A stretch of 64,000 nt of DNA from Sporosarcina ureae DSM 2281 (GCF_000425545.1 NZ_AUDQ01000001.1:186001-250000); one strand, 5' to 3'; numbered from the stretch's first letter, positions 30,879-40,193 are shown. A program made the numbers and translations. Notes: generated by a model not told the origin, from the sequence alone.

Positions 30879-30914
30879 GGTGCCTCCCCCATCACTCCTC
30901 TTTATTTCAGAAAG

Positions 30915-30967
30915 CAAAAAATCCTGCCACTCTTTCTTCCATTGTACCGAAAGAAAAGAGAGACAGG
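30915..30967 (-). terminator. Terminator of the TVP38 gene
   Basis: CCTGtctCTCTTTtCTTTC pairing with GAAGAAAGAGtggCAGG, then ATTTTTTG on the minus strand. Confidence 0.75.
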
Positions 30968-30979
30968 AACCGTTAACCT

Positions 30980-31612
30980 CTATTCTTTTTCACCATTACC
31001 ATGCACACTAGAAAAACTCCTAAAATCGTCCTCCACCTTCCGCGTCAACCTACGCTCAAACCATTTCCCTACCAACCACAGCAAGAAAATCACAACGAAC
31101 ATAATCAACGTCCGGATCGGCTGCGTAACGAGCGCTCGCACATCATAGCCGATAAACGTAATCATCATAATCATCACGAGCTTACCAAGCATCAACACGA
31201 ACAAATAATTCTTCTTATTCATATTCGACAAGCCCGCCACGAGATTCACCAAAGCAGAAGGAGTAAACGGAAAACAAATTAAGACAAACAACGGACCAAA
31301 GCCATTACGCTCGACCCAATGAATAAGCTGTTGTACTTTTTTAGGACGCGTCAGGAACGAGAAGAACTTGTTGCCGCCAAATCTACGGACGAGCAAGAAC
31401 ACGACATACGAACCCGCTACGGTTCCCGCCCAGGAAAGTGCAAAGCCTAGCCAAAAACCGAACGCGATGGCATTGGCAATGACAAATACGAAGAGCGGCA
31501 GGAACGGTAGGAATGCTTCCAAAAACGTTGGAATTAACCCCATCAAAAAACCTAGCGCCTCATACTCCTCTGCCAAATCTTCCACTTTATCAATTGTTAG
31601 CCATTCATTCAT
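30980..31612 (-). CDS. TVP38/TMEM64 (VTT domain) membrane protein
   Basis: 210-residue integral membrane protein of the SNARE-associated/VTT (DedA-like) superfamily. Conserved core: FLPLFVFVIANAIAFG, GSYVVFLLVRRFGG, and GPLFVLICFPFTPSALVNLVAG. Members are implicated in lipid transport or scrambling. The frame opens at a GTG at 31627, but GAGGGTG is correctly spaced for the ATG at 31612. Stands alone with its own terminator. Confidence 0.88.
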   Translation of the reverse strand: MNEWLTIDKVEDLAEEYEALGFLMGLIPTFLEAFLPFLPLFVFVIANAIAFGFWLGFALSWAGTVAGSYVVFLLVRRFGGNKFFSFLTRPKKVQQLIHWVERNGFGPLFVLICFPFTPSALVNLVAGLSNMNKKNYLFVLMLGKLVMIMMITFIGYDVRALVTQPIRTLIMFVVIFLLWLVGKWFERRLTRKVEDDFRSFSSVHGNGEKE

Positions 31613-31707
31613 CGCTGACACCCTCACTGGTTTTCATAATTTTTAGTCATAATGCTGTAGAATATGTTGAATTATAGTATACTAGCTCCTAGATTGGTAA
31701 AAGAAAG

Positions 31708-32442
31708 ATGGGCTGCCTAGTGAATACAACCTTTTCTCATGGCCTGAAGGCAGGATTGAGCATTGCAATCGGCTATTTTCCCGTTGCGCTGACGTTCGGA
31801 CTGCTCGCTAAAACGACCGGCCTCTCTATTATGGAAGCAACTGCAATGAGTCTATTCGTCTACGCAGGAGCGGCTCAGTATATGGCGCTTAGTTTACTTG
31901 CGACTGGCGTTGCTCCGTGGCTCATCGTGACGAATACATTTATCGTCAATATCCGGCACTTCCTCATGACGGCTGCTCTAAGTGAAAAAGTGGAACCCGC
32001 ACCGAAATGGAAGAAGGCTATTTATGCTTTCGGCATCACCGACGAAACATTTTCCGTTCTCGCCACACAACAGAATCGACAGATCACGACCGCCTTCGCA
32101 TTCGGTGTGGCTTTGATCGCTTATAGCAGTTGGGTGATCTTCACAGCGGTAGGTCACGTCATTGGGGCCAACTTGCCGCAATTTCTACAACAAGCCATGT
32201 CTGTTGCGCTGTATGCAATGTTCATCGGCTTGCTCGTCCCATCTATGAAAGGCAATCGCAAAGTGGTGTTGCTCGCAGCGATAGCAGCAGCCATTCATTG
32301 CGTGCTCTATTACACGCATCTATTGTCTACTGGATGGTCGATATTGGTCGCGACGCTCGCTTCCGCTATCTTCGTTGAGATTCTATATGTAAAGAGTAAT
32401 AAAAACGTCGAACGCTTTACTGAACAAAAGGAGGAAAACTGA
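31708..32442 (+). CDS. azlC: AzlC-family branched-chain amino acid exporter, large subunit
   Basis: 244 residues and several transmembrane helices. The family start GLKAGLSIAIGYFPVALTFGLLA and the MSLFVYAGAAQYMAL motif are clear. AzlC and AzlD together form a branched-chain amino acid (and analogue) exporter in B. subtilis. The stop overlaps the azlD start (TGATG). The start is taken as ATG 31708, although its ribosome site (AAAGAAAG) is weak; a GTG at 31720 is possible. Confidence 0.93.
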   Translation: MGCLVNTTFSHGLKAGLSIAIGYFPVALTFGLLAKTTGLSIMEATAMSLFVYAGAAQYMALSLLATGVAPWLIVTNTFIVNIRHFLMTAALSEKVEPAPKWKKAIYAFGITDETFSVLATQQNRQITTAFAFGVALIAYSSWVIFTAVGHVIGANLPQFLQQAMSVALYAMFIGLLVPSMKGNRKVVLLAAIAAAIHCVLYYTHLLSTGWSILVATLASAIFVEILYVKSNKNVERFTEQKEEN

Positions 32443-32744
32443 TGGGCTCTACTTATTGGTGGATGTTGCTCGGCATGGCTATCGCCACATACGTGCCTCG
32501 AATGATTCCGCTGACCATTCTCGATGGCAAGGAATTGCCGCCAATTGTTAGCGGCGTGTTACGCAACATTCCCTATGCAGTACTCGGTGCACTTATTTTC
32601 CCTGCTATTTTACATATCCAAGATGATATTCTCTTTGGCATAATAGGTGCTGTTACAGCATTCGCTTTAGCGTTCATCGGCCTCGACGTAATGTTTGTCG
32701 TGATTGGTACAATTGCCACGCTAGCTGTCTACAGTTTATTTTAA
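32442..32744 (+). CDS. azlD: AzlD-family exporter, small subunit
   Basis: 100 residues with four hydrophobic helices; the N-terminal GMAIATYVPRMIPL motif is the AzlD signature. AAAGGAGGAAAA precedes the ATG. Partner of AzlC, and translationally coupled by a one-base stop/start overlap. Confidence 0.93.
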   Translation: MGSTYWWMLLGMAIATYVPRMIPLTILDGKELPPIVSGVLRNIPYAVLGALIFPAILHIQDDILFGIIGAVTAFALAFIGLDVMFVVIGTIATLAVYSLF

Positions 32745-32809
32745 CTCGTACTCTCACTATTCCCCACAGTGCAGACAATTAAAACAGCTACTAGCTAGTA
32801 TTCGTAACA

Positions 32810-32853
32810 AAAAAGCGGTTCTCAAAGCATATATGCTCTTTGAAAACCGCTTT
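32810..32853. terminator. Bidirectional terminator azlCD / csbA
   Basis: AAAAGCGGTT..CAAAG / CTTTG..AACCGCTTTT hairpin between convergent genes. Confidence 0.9.
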
Positions 32854-32856
32854 TCT

Positions 32857-33108
32857 TCATTCCTCGGCTTGATTCAGTCGCGCATTCTTCACCATGCGCG
32901 ACGCAAACCAAAAACCTACTGTCAATGACACAGCATCCGCCACATACAACATCCAGTTATGCGTATAGCCTGCATAGACGGAAGCTGCAATGAGAGATAC
33001 TGTCAAAATTAATCCAACGACGTGATGAAATGTCACGCGCGTAAAAAATACAACTAAAATCCCTGGCAACAACATCGCAAACATCAACTTCGTTTCGAAA
33101 TCATGCAT
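32857..33108 (-). CDS. csbA: CsbA-like small membrane protein
   Basis: 83 residues with three or four hydrophobic segments and a short charged tail. Size, sequence character and position (14 nt after minJ) match CsbA of B. subtilis, a sigma-B-controlled membrane protein that also sits in this chromosomal neighbourhood. Function unknown. Likely cotranscribed with minJ. Confidence 0.75.
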   Translation of the reverse strand: MHDFETKLMFAMLLPGILVVFFTRVTFHHVVGLILTVSLIAASVYAGYTHNWMLYVADAVSLTVGFWFASRMVKNARLNQAEE

Positions 33109-33122
33109 ATTGTTCTCCCCTT

Positions 33123-34295
33123 TTATCGTACAACCACAATACCTAGACGGAAGTGGTCATGACGGAACAGCACTTGTTGCTTCAGTCGTACCTCTTGATC
33201 GCGGCCGATTACTTGTAAACGACAATGTGCAGCGTTGACTTGGATGGCATCATACAGTTGATCTTCATTATGAATCGAGATCCCGTTCACCGACTTGATC
33301 AAATCACCTGGAACAATGCCCATTTTCTCTGCTGGTGAATCGGCAAGAACGGCTACTACATATACACCTTCCGATTGAGGCACTAACAACACTTGCTTGT
33401 TGCGTTCTGATAGTGAAATCATAGCGCTCAACAAGATACGGCATAGAACACCCGCAATTAATGCAGCCCAACCAAGTACTGGCATCCAGATCGCACCAAT
33501 ACCTACAAGCACGACAGCTACACCAAGCCAAGCGATTGCTTTTCCCATCTTAGGAAGCAGCACGTCTGGGAACGTAGAACGTACCAGTTGCGAAAATCCA
33601 ATCACTAGAGGTACCGGAATGAATGAAAATTGCTCTGAACCTAATGTGAATTGTGGCCAGTATGGAGCATATTCCGCCACCATATGTCCAGGTACTAAAA
33701 ATACAACAGGCACGAGCCAAAGTAACTTCGATTGATAAATTGCCCCACGCATTCCGCGCTGAGTCGGAACGAATGTTGGAGACGTATGACGCGCCGCGTG
33801 ACGACGAACCAATAAGCCTTCCGAAATTAACAACAACCCTGCAATAATCGGTACCGTTATGGCTAATGTACCGAAGAAGTCCAGATCTTCTAGAACGAAC
33901 CATGTGCCGATTGAAAAATCTCCTGCAAAACGATCCAATGCCCATAGCGCAAAAAATGCGAGAGTAACATAGTAGATCGGTGATGCTAGTTTATAAGAGA
34001 ATGAGACAATAACGAGCAACATGATAACGGATAAAATGATGATCCAGTTAAAGTCGACGATCAACCCTACACCTGCGATTAGAATCGACAGGACGAGACC
34101 GTGCAACCAACCTACTGAAAGAATGTGTTTCATTTCAGTGGAACCTTTGTTTATGCCTACATTGAAATCTGTTCGTTCGCGGCTTACCCGTTTACTGCCC
34201 AGCATATAGGCAGCCACTAAAGCGATTAGCCAGACTGGATTCAGAAAAAAGTAAAGTACTGCTTCTTGTAAATTGAGTAATAGTTCGCTAGACAT
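33123..34295 (-). CDS. minJ: MinJ-like topological division protein (PDZ)
   Basis: 390 residues: about eight transmembrane segments followed by a C-terminal PDZ domain (VLADSPAEKMGIVPGDLIKSVNGISI). In B. subtilis MinJ bridges DivIVA and MinD at the poles and septum. Identification rests on membrane+PDZ architecture, length (B. subtilis about 397) and synteny with ctpB and csbA. No protease domain is present, which separates it from HtrA-type proteins. Confidence 0.85.
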   Translation of the reverse strand: MSSELLLNLQEAVLYFFLNPVWLIALVAAYMLGSKRVSRERTDFNVGINKGSTEMKHILSVGWLHGLVLSILIAGVGLIVDFNWIIILSVIMLLVIVSFSYKLASPIYYVTLAFFALWALDRFAGDFSIGTWFVLEDLDFFGTLAITVPIIAGLLLISEGLLVRRHAARHTSPTFVPTQRGMRGAIYQSKLLWLVPVVFLVPGHMVAEYAPYWPQFTLGSEQFSFIPVPLVIGFSQLVRSTFPDVLLPKMGKAIAWLGVAVVLVGIGAIWMPVLGWAALIAGVLCRILLSAMISLSERNKQVLLVPQSEGVYVVAVLADSPAEKMGIVPGDLIKSVNGISIHNEDQLYDAIQVNAAHCRLQVIGRDQEVRLKQQVLFRHDHFRLGIVVVR

Positions 34296-34409
34296 CTTCT
34301 GTCACCTTTCTCGCTTATCTTTACAGCTCTTTTCTTCATTGTACAAAAAAAGAAAGAAAATAGCGAGAGAGTTCTTAAGGAAGTTCCAATTTAAGCTAAA
34401 TTGCACAAC

Positions 34410-34464
34410 AAAAAAAGAGGCTGTCCGCGAGTGTCCTGTTGCCAAGACCTTGCCGAACCGCCTC
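34410..34464 (-). terminator. Terminator after ctpB
   Basis: GAGGCGGTTCGGCAA..GGACAGCCTC long hairpin followed by TTTTTTT on the minus strand, 6 nt past the ctpB stop. Confidence 0.65.
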
Positions 34465-34469
34465 TACTA

Positions 34470-35897
34470 TTATTTTTCCAGTTCATTGACGAGGAAATCG
34501 ACCGCCATTCGCAACTGTTTGTCGTTCTTTCGTTCTGCTCGATATTCTTCTGCAGCTGTTTTCAATGCAGTAAAGAATTCTCTGTCCATATCATAGCCTT
34601 CCTTGATTTCATACTCCGCACGGAATGCTTGCACAGCTTCTGCCGTTTCACGATCGAAATAGCCATCCGTTCTACCTGGACGGTGATCAAACGCTTTGAG
34701 CATGCGTTGCGCATAAGCTACTTGATCATTGAAATGCCCTTCTTTCATCGTGTCCGTCACCATCTGCAAGTGCTCTGTGAATAACGTGTGCTGTTTTACT
34801 TCAATATCCGCTGTGACCCCTTTACCATGAATCCATTTCTCTTTAGGCGTCAACCACTTACTCGTCGACAGCTTCAATTCTCCGCCATTGGATAATTCCA
34901 TCGTTTCCTGCACCGTTCCTTTTCCGAAACTTGTTGTGCCGATGATCTCACCACGTTTTAGATCTTTGATTGCTGCACTTAACACTTCACTTGCCGACGC
35001 GCTGCCGACGTCTTGTATGACGACAACCGGAATTTGTTTCAACCGTTCATTGAATGAAAGCTTCTCGTCTTTCTCCGTTGAGACAGGCGTCAAATTCCCC
35101 TGTGCATCTTGCATCACGACGAACGTTCGATCTTCTTCTAATAGACTACTGGAAATTTCAGATACTGCCTTCAAATAGCCGCCTGGATTACCTCGGAGAT
35201 CGATGATGATAGCTTGGGCACCTTTTTTGATGACGTCAGACGTAGCCTTTTGCCACTCTTTTGCAGTCTCTTCACCAAACATGCTTAGCGCTATGTACCC
35301 CAGCTTAGCATCCCGTTCTTTAATCAGCTGATGCGACACAGACTGCACGGGCATATGATCGCGTGTGATCGTGTATTCCATATGCTTATCCGCTTCAGGT
35401 CGAAAAATCGTCAATTTTACTTCTGTTCCTTTATCGCCGCGTATCATATTCACTACATCGCGTAATGTTTCATTGGCCAAACGTTCCCCATTGACACGCA
35501 CAATTTCATCATACGGCAGTAATCCTGCCTTTTCTGCTGGCCCCCCTTTAATTGGGGCTACGATAACATACTTGCCGTTCGTCCGTGTCATTTCCGCACC
35601 GATCCCTACACGTGATCCTGCGAGTGATTCCCGATGAGACTCCGCTTCCTGCCCGGTCAGATACGTCGAATACGGATCGCCGATTGTATCGGTCATACCA
35701 CGCAATGCCCCTTCAATCAGCTCGTCCTTCTTGACCGGGTATACGGCTCTCTCCTGAATCTTTTCAAACACCTCATCCACTACAGGCAACTTACTGATCG
35801 ACTCATTCTTTGCAGCTTCTTCCTTACCACATCCATTTAGCCATATGACGCCGATTAGTAATAACACCCCCACCAAAAAAAGCCTGCTCTTACGCAT
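34470..35897 (-). CDS. ctpB: S41 carboxyl-terminal processing protease (CtpA/CtpB-like), lipoprotein
   Basis: 475 residues. Lipoprotein signal with lipobox WLNGC (C23), PDZ domain (AGLLPYDEIVRVNGERL), S41 catalytic core with serine in DVGSASASEVL and lysine in TTSFGKGTVQ, then a peptidoglycan-binding domain (GRTDGYFDRETAEAVQAFR). In B. subtilis CtpB cleaves SpoIVFA in the sporulation checkpoint; the lipid anchor here would place it outside the cytoplasmic membrane. Synteny with minJ and ftsEX supports the name. Confidence 0.9.
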   Translation of the reverse strand: MRKSRLFLVGVLLLIGVIWLNGCGKEEAAKNESISKLPVVDEVFEKIQERAVYPVKKDELIEGALRGMTDTIGDPYSTYLTGQEAESHRESLAGSRVGIGAEMTRTNGKYVIVAPIKGGPAEKAGLLPYDEIVRVNGERLANETLRDVVNMIRGDKGTEVKLTIFRPEADKHMEYTITRDHMPVQSVSHQLIKERDAKLGYIALSMFGEETAKEWQKATSDVIKKGAQAIIIDLRGNPGGYLKAVSEISSSLLEEDRTFVVMQDAQGNLTPVSTEKDEKLSFNERLKQIPVVVIQDVGSASASEVLSAAIKDLKRGEIIGTTSFGKGTVQETMELSNGGELKLSTSKWLTPKEKWIHGKGVTADIEVKQHTLFTEHLQMVTDTMKEGHFNDQVAYAQRMLKAFDHRPGRTDGYFDRETAEAVQAFRAEYEIKEGYDMDREFFTALKTAAEEYRAERKNDKQLRMAVDFLVNELEK

Positions 35898-35967
35898 TCA
35901 TAACCTCCTCCTCTCTTCACTATATGAAGGGAGACAAGAAGTTACGACACGAGAACAGACTCTTTTT

Positions 35968-36555
35968 TCAGTCCATGGAATCGACTAATTCATTCAATGC
36001 TTTTTCATCTAATGGCCCAATGACTTTTTGTGCAATGCGCCCTTGCGTATCAATCATATACGTTGTAGGCATCGACATCACACCATATGTATGTGTGACT
36101 TCCGCTTTTTTATCTAGCGGTATCGGGAAGCTTAATTCATAAGAATTCACAAACGTTTCCACTTCCCCTAAACCACGCCTCTCGGATTCCGTAACGTTGA
36201 CAGCGATGAGTTCTACTTGGTCTTCATCCGTTAGTTTCGAATAAAAACTCTCCATATGCGGCATTTCTGCTTTACACGGAGGACACCACGTTGCCCAGAA
36301 GTTCAAAATAACTTTCTTGCCTTTCAACTCGGAAAGCGTCACCGTTTCGCCAGCAAGTGTTTCAAGTGTAAAGTCTGGTGCAGCTGAATATTGCTCCAAT
36401 CCTTCCTCTTCCCCTTGCAATGCATCTTCAGGATGTACTTGTGTAATCGGTGCTTCCACCGGATCTTTCTGTCCAACTGTATTTTGTACCATGATGAAGA
36501 TTAATGCACCGATAATTAATGCCGTGATGATATACCCAAGCGTTTTCTTACTCAC
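35968..36555 (-). CDS. TlpA/ResA-like membrane-anchored thioredoxin
   Basis: 195 residues: N-terminal anchor (about 5-25), spacer, then a TlpA-type thioredoxin domain with NFWATWCPPCKAEMPHM (CPPC active site), the cis-proline in MSMPTTYMID, and the EMPHME helix. Exported disulphide reductase as in cytochrome c maturation (ResA) or sporulation (StoA). The next gene downstream of the group upstream, cccB, encodes a cytochrome c, but no ccdA or resBC is present. ATG overlaps the stop of the Lgt-like gene by 4 nt, so the two are translationally coupled. Confidence 0.88.
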   Translation of the reverse strand: MSKKTLGYIITALIIGALIFIMVQNTVGQKDPVEAPITQVHPEDALQGEEEGLEQYSAAPDFTLETLAGETVTLSELKGKKVILNFWATWCPPCKAEMPHMESFYSKLTDEDQVELIAVNVTESERRGLGEVETFVNSYELSFPIPLDKKAEVTHTYGVMSMPTTYMIDTQGRIAQKVIGPLDEKALNELVDSMD

Positions 36556-37205
36556 TCTACCTCTTCCTTTCCGCTAATCGGTTGTGCTTCAACTCTCTCT
36601 ATTCTCCACAGGAACAATCCGATGAAAATAGTCGTGATGAATGCTGTATTCAGTAGATTTCCTTGAATGGCGGATACGAGAAAATGAACCGCTATTAAAA
36701 CACTAGCAAGTTCGCTCACTGTATTGACTTTCTTTCGTTCACTCCACCATGCCAACACAAAGATGGCGACAAACAATACAATCGTTGCGCTTTTCACTAC
36801 CAGACTGCCTTCATTTAGAAAGGCCATAGCGATTTGATAGACAGCTTGCCAGCAAATCAATGCGAGCAATAGCGACCATTTATCGATACGCTTCCACTTC
36901 TCTTTATATACTTGCCTGAGCATCCATAAACCAGCTACGACGAGCCCGAGTATCCAGCCAAACGTTCCCCCGTGAAAATAAAGAATAGAGAGTGGATTTT
37001 TTATGACCATAGAGAAATCTGTTAAAATCACTGATAATTTCCAGATGATTACAACATTGAAAAATAGATCACCAATTCGTGCACCATGTACTTTCCCAAA
37101 GTATAAGCGAATGAGTAGATAGGTAACTATAAAACCCACAATGAACGCAATCCATGACGAAGGCATTGTAATGGAACCGATTGGATAATACTGCGTAACC
37201 GGCAT
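36552..37205 (-). CDS. Lgt-like multi-pass membrane protein, probably not a transferase
   Basis: 217 residues with about seven transmembrane helices. FHGGTFGWILGL resembles the HGG segment of prolipoprotein diacylglyceryl transferase, but I cannot find the Lgt signature with its essential arginine and R-G-x-F-x-N motif, so catalysis is doubtful. The frame opens at 37247, but AGGAGG is placed for the ATG at 37205. Tight coupling to the TlpA-like gene suggests a shared role, perhaps electron or lipid handling; this is inference. Confidence 0.65.
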   Translation of the reverse strand: MPVTQYYPIGSITMPSSWIAFIVGFIVTYLLIRLYFGKVHGARIGDLFFNVVIIWKLSVILTDFSMVIKNPLSILYFHGGTFGWILGLVVAGLWMLRQVYKEKWKRIDKWSLLLALICWQAVYQIAMAFLNEGSLVVKSATIVLFVAIFVLAWWSERKKVNTVSELASVLIAVHFLVSAIQGNLLNTAFITTIFIGLFLWRIERVEAQPISGKEEVE

Positions 37206-37235
37206 CGTCAATCCTCCTATTCTTTCTATGAACGT

Positions 37236-37269
37236 ATGAAAACCCACCTTTTCAGGCAGGTTTTCATTT
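37236..37269 (-). terminator. Weak hairpin between the M23 and Lgt-like genes
   Basis: ATGAAAACC..CC / GG..GGTTTTCAT hairpin just after the M23 stop. No clear T run, so it may attenuate rather than end transcription. Confidence 0.35.
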
Positions 37270-37278
37270 CATGCTATA

Positions 37279-38607
37279 TTAAAAAGAAACGTAATGCAAA
37301 GGGTTGACTGCACTCGGACCTGTCGCAGAGAAGTTTCCTACGTGCACTTCAAAGTGCAAATGTGGACCTGTAGAGTAACCTGTCGAACCAACTGCTCCAA
37401 TTAACTGACCTTTATCGACAGATTGTCCTGAGCTTGTACCAATCGTTGAGAGGTGACCATAGACCGTCGTCAAAATTTGACCTTTCATGGAGTGCGTGAT
37501 CATAACCACGTTACCGAATCCTTCCATAGTGCCCGCGTATGATACGACGCCATCTCCTGCTGCTACAACCGGAGTTCCTGTAGGGGCGCTAATATCCATT
37601 CCACGGTGTTGTTTTTTCACTTTCGATATCGGATGAGTCCGCCAGCCGAATCCTGAACTGAATCTACCCGTTGTCGGTTTTGTCCACGATCCGCTGGAGA
37701 CGGGCGGAGCGGCACTTGAACTTGAAGAAGCACCTGAACGGCTATTTGCTGCAGCCGCTGCTTGTGCAGCCAATCTTTCTTGCTGCAACTTTTGCTTTCT
37801 CGCTTGCTCTTTACGAGCGATTTCCGCTAAACGATTTTGTTCTGCGATAATTTTCTTTTCGAGTTTTGAACTGAATGCTACCGTATCGCTATATTCTTCT
37901 TCCAATGCGCCTTTTTCACTTGATAGTTTTTCCTGACTCTTTTCAAGCTCATTGACAACATCTCTTTTTTCGAGCTTTTGTTTATCCAATTCGTCTTTCA
38001 TTGCTTGAATTTTTTGCTTGCGTTCTTCTTGTTCAGCTAACTTCTGCTCTACAAGTTTCTTTTCTTCTTCAAGCAACGCCATATCTTCTTCTTGCTGTTG
38101 TATGATTTTTCGATCTGCATCCATCAATGTAGATACTGCCGAGAAACGATCAATGAAATCCGCGAAACTGTTAGCACCAAGAAGTACGTCCAAATAACTG
38201 ACTTTATTCCCCTTGACTTGCATAACGCGAACACGCTCACGCAATACTTCGTCTCGTTGTTCGATCCGATTCTCTAATTCTTTAATAGACGCTTGAAGTT
38301 CATCAATTTCAATTTTGGTCTGATTCATTTCTGCAATGATTCGATCCAAGTTTTGATTGGTTTCTTCAATCTTGTCATTCAGTTTTTTGATTTGAGTGAT
38401 CAGCACATCGACTTTTGACTGCTTCTCCTGTATTTGAATCTCTTTCTTTTGGATAGTCGAATCTAAGTTTTTCTTCTTCATTTCTGCTGCATTTTTTTCA
38501 TTTTGCAAATCTTTCAGAGAGTCCGCGAATACGTCTGCACTTCCAACCGTTGTAGTAAGCAAACAAACCGCAAGGACACTTGAAATGATTCTATGTCTTT
38601 TTATCAA
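37279..38607 (-). CDS. M23 murein hydrolase with coiled coil (EnvC/PcsB-like partner of FtsEX)
   Basis: 442 residues: signal peptide (cleavage near DVFA-DS), long coiled coil (about 30-270), Ser/Ala-rich linker, and a LytM/M23 domain with HRGMDISAP and HLHFEVH zinc motifs. The coiled-coil-plus-hydrolase layout is that of proteins activated by the FtsEX transporter, and ftsX lies 25 nt upstream. In B. subtilis FtsEX activates CwlO, which has a different catalytic domain. Here all four M23 residues (H, D, H, H) seem present, so it may be an active endopeptidase rather than only an activator. Confidence 0.9.
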   Translation of the reverse strand: MIKRHRIISSVLAVCLLTTTVGSADVFADSLKDLQNEKNAAEMKKKNLDSTIQKKEIQIQEKQSKVDVLITQIKKLNDKIEETNQNLDRIIAEMNQTKIEIDELQASIKELENRIEQRDEVLRERVRVMQVKGNKVSYLDVLLGANSFADFIDRFSAVSTLMDADRKIIQQQEEDMALLEEEKKLVEQKLAEQEERKQKIQAMKDELDKQKLEKRDVVNELEKSQEKLSSEKGALEEEYSDTVAFSSKLEKKIIAEQNRLAEIARKEQARKQKLQQERLAAQAAAAANSRSGASSSSSAAPPVSSGSWTKPTTGRFSSGFGWRTHPISKVKKQHRGMDISAPTGTPVVAAGDGVVSYAGTMEGFGNVVMITHSMKGQILTTVYGHLSTIGTSSGQSVDKGQLIGAVGSTGYSTGPHLHFEVHVGNFSATGPSAVNPLHYVSF

Positions 38608-38632
38608 ATCCGTGTTCTCCCCTTAGTAAAAA

Positions 38633-39517
38633 TTACGATTTTAAGAATTTCCTAACTGACATGAAACTACCCCAGACGCCAATAAAGACGGCGACGAATA
38701 GTAGTAAAAAGTTTAATTGTAATAGGAACGGGTTAGGATCGAGCAAATGGAATAACTGATTTTGCAAACGACCCTCCCAGAAATCATACAATTTCGAATA
38801 AAATATTGTCATGAGAGTCATCGGAAGAACCGCACCAAAAATTCCAAGCCACACCCCTTCGAGCATGAAAGGAATCCGCACGAAACTATCTGTTGCACCG
38901 ACCAGTTTCATAATATCGATTTCTGTCCGCCTCGCTACAATGGTGAGTCGAATCGTGTTCGATATGAGGAACATGGCAGTAAACAGCAAGGCCAATATTA
39001 AGCCTAGTCCGACGTTTCGTCCTATTTTTAAGACGTTGAAAAGTTTTTCTACTTTACCTTCACCGTACTCCACGTCAAAAGTATACGTGTACGTTGAGAT
39101 TTCATTGGCGATGGATGCCGTGTTTTTCGGATCATCCGCTTTAACATATAATGCATCACCGAGGGGATTGTCTTGTTTGTAGAGCGCTAACTCATCACCG
39201 AATGATTGAATCATTCGCTCCAATTCCTGTTTGCGTGAGGAATACTTGACTTCGGCAACACCTGGGGTTTCTTTGACTTCCTTCAATAGTTCCTGGACTT
39301 CTACTTCACTCGCTCCTGGTTCCGCGACGACTTTGATCTCCACATCGTTTTCGATGTTATCGGCCAGTTGATTTAAGTTCATCATAATGACGATGAATAC
39401 GCCAATCAATAATAAAGTCACGGTCACAGCGCTAACTGATGCAAAGGTCATCCAGCCGTTTCGACTAAGACTTTTGAAACTTTCCCGAATATGACGTCGT
39501 ACTGTTCTAGATTTCAT
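38633..39517 (-). CDS. ftsX: FtsX, permease-like subunit of FtsEX
   Basis: 294 residues: cytoplasmic N-terminus (HIRESFKSLSRNGWMTFASV, conserved), TM1, an extracellular domain of about 110 residues that contacts the hydrolase partner, and three C-terminal helices. The frame opens at 39565, but family homology and GAAGGAG point to the ATG at 39517, inside the last codons of ftsE. FtsEX transmits ATP hydrolysis across the membrane to control peptidoglycan cleavage. Confidence 0.94.
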   Translation of the reverse strand: MKSRTVRRHIRESFKSLSRNGWMTFASVSAVTVTLLLIGVFIVIMMNLNQLADNIENDVEIKVVAEPGASEVEVQELLKEVKETPGVAEVKYSSRKQELERMIQSFGDELALYKQDNPLGDALYVKADDPKNTASIANEISTYTYTFDVEYGEGKVEKLFNVLKIGRNVGLGLILALLFTAMFLISNTIRLTIVARRTEIDIMKLVGATDSFVRIPFMLEGVWLGIFGAVLPMTLMTIFYSKLYDFWEGRLQNQLFHLLDPNPFLLQLNFLLLFVAVFIGVWGSFMSVRKFLKS

Positions 39518-40193
39518 TGGAGTATTCTCCTTCGTGCTCATCTCGTGTGATGAGTCCGCCTTCAATCTGTATCACGCGATGTGGTTGATTATCCACAATA
39601 TCTTTATTATGTGTAGCCATAATGATCGTTGTGCCTTGTGCATTTATCCGTTCAAAAATCTTCATGATTTCCCATGAAGTCTCTGGATCTAAATTCCCTG
39701 TCGGTTCGTCGGCAATGACAAGCTTCGGTTGATTGACGATCGATCGTGCAATCGACACGCGTTGCTGTTCTCCACCTGACAGTTCATTTGGAAACATTCT
39801 AGTTTTTCTGGTGAGCCCTACTAATTTCAGCACCTCTGTCACTTTTTGACGTATGACGCTCGGTGATTCTTCAATTACCTCTAGCGCATACGCAATATTT
39901 TCGTAGACAGTCAGCTTCGGCAGTAGTTTAAAATCTTGAAATACCACGCCAATTTGTCTTCTCAAATAAGGGACGTCTTTTCTATGCATTTTTGTCAGTT
40001 CCGTATTGTTGAAGTAAATCAGTCCACTAGACGGGACTTCTTCACGATACATCATTTTAATGAACGTGGATTTACCTGCCCCACTCGGCCCGACAACATA
40101 TACAAATTCCCCTTTTTCGATTTCGACATGAATTCCGTTAGAGGCTACAACACCATTCGGGTACTTTTTGTATACATTTTTCATTACAATCAT
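39507..40193 (-). CDS. ftsE: FtsE ATPase of FtsEX
   Basis: 228 residues; ABC ATPase with Walker A GPSGAGKST, Q-loop VFQDFKLLP, signature LSGGEQQR, and Walker B LVIADEPTGNLD. Closely matches B. subtilis FtsE from the N-terminal MIVMKNVYKKYPNG on. Forms a translationally coupled pair with ftsX. Confidence 0.96.
   Translation of the reverse strand: MIVMKNVYKKYPNGVVASNGIHVEIEKGEFVYVVGPSGAGKSTFIKMMYREEVPSSGLIYFNNTELTKMHRKDVPYLRRQIGVVFQDFKLLPKLTVYENIAYALEVIEESPSVIRQKVTEVLKLVGLTRKTRMFPNELSGGEQQRVSIARSIVNQPKLVIADEPTGNLDPETSWEIMKIFERINAQGTTIIMATHNKDIVDNQPHRVIQIEGGLITRDEHEGEYSNEI

Noticed and set aside
30420-30917. 165-residue minus-strand ORF in the addB-TVP38 gap
   Set aside because: Spans repeat A copy 3 and R5; open only because the repeats are GC-rich. 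No start signal.
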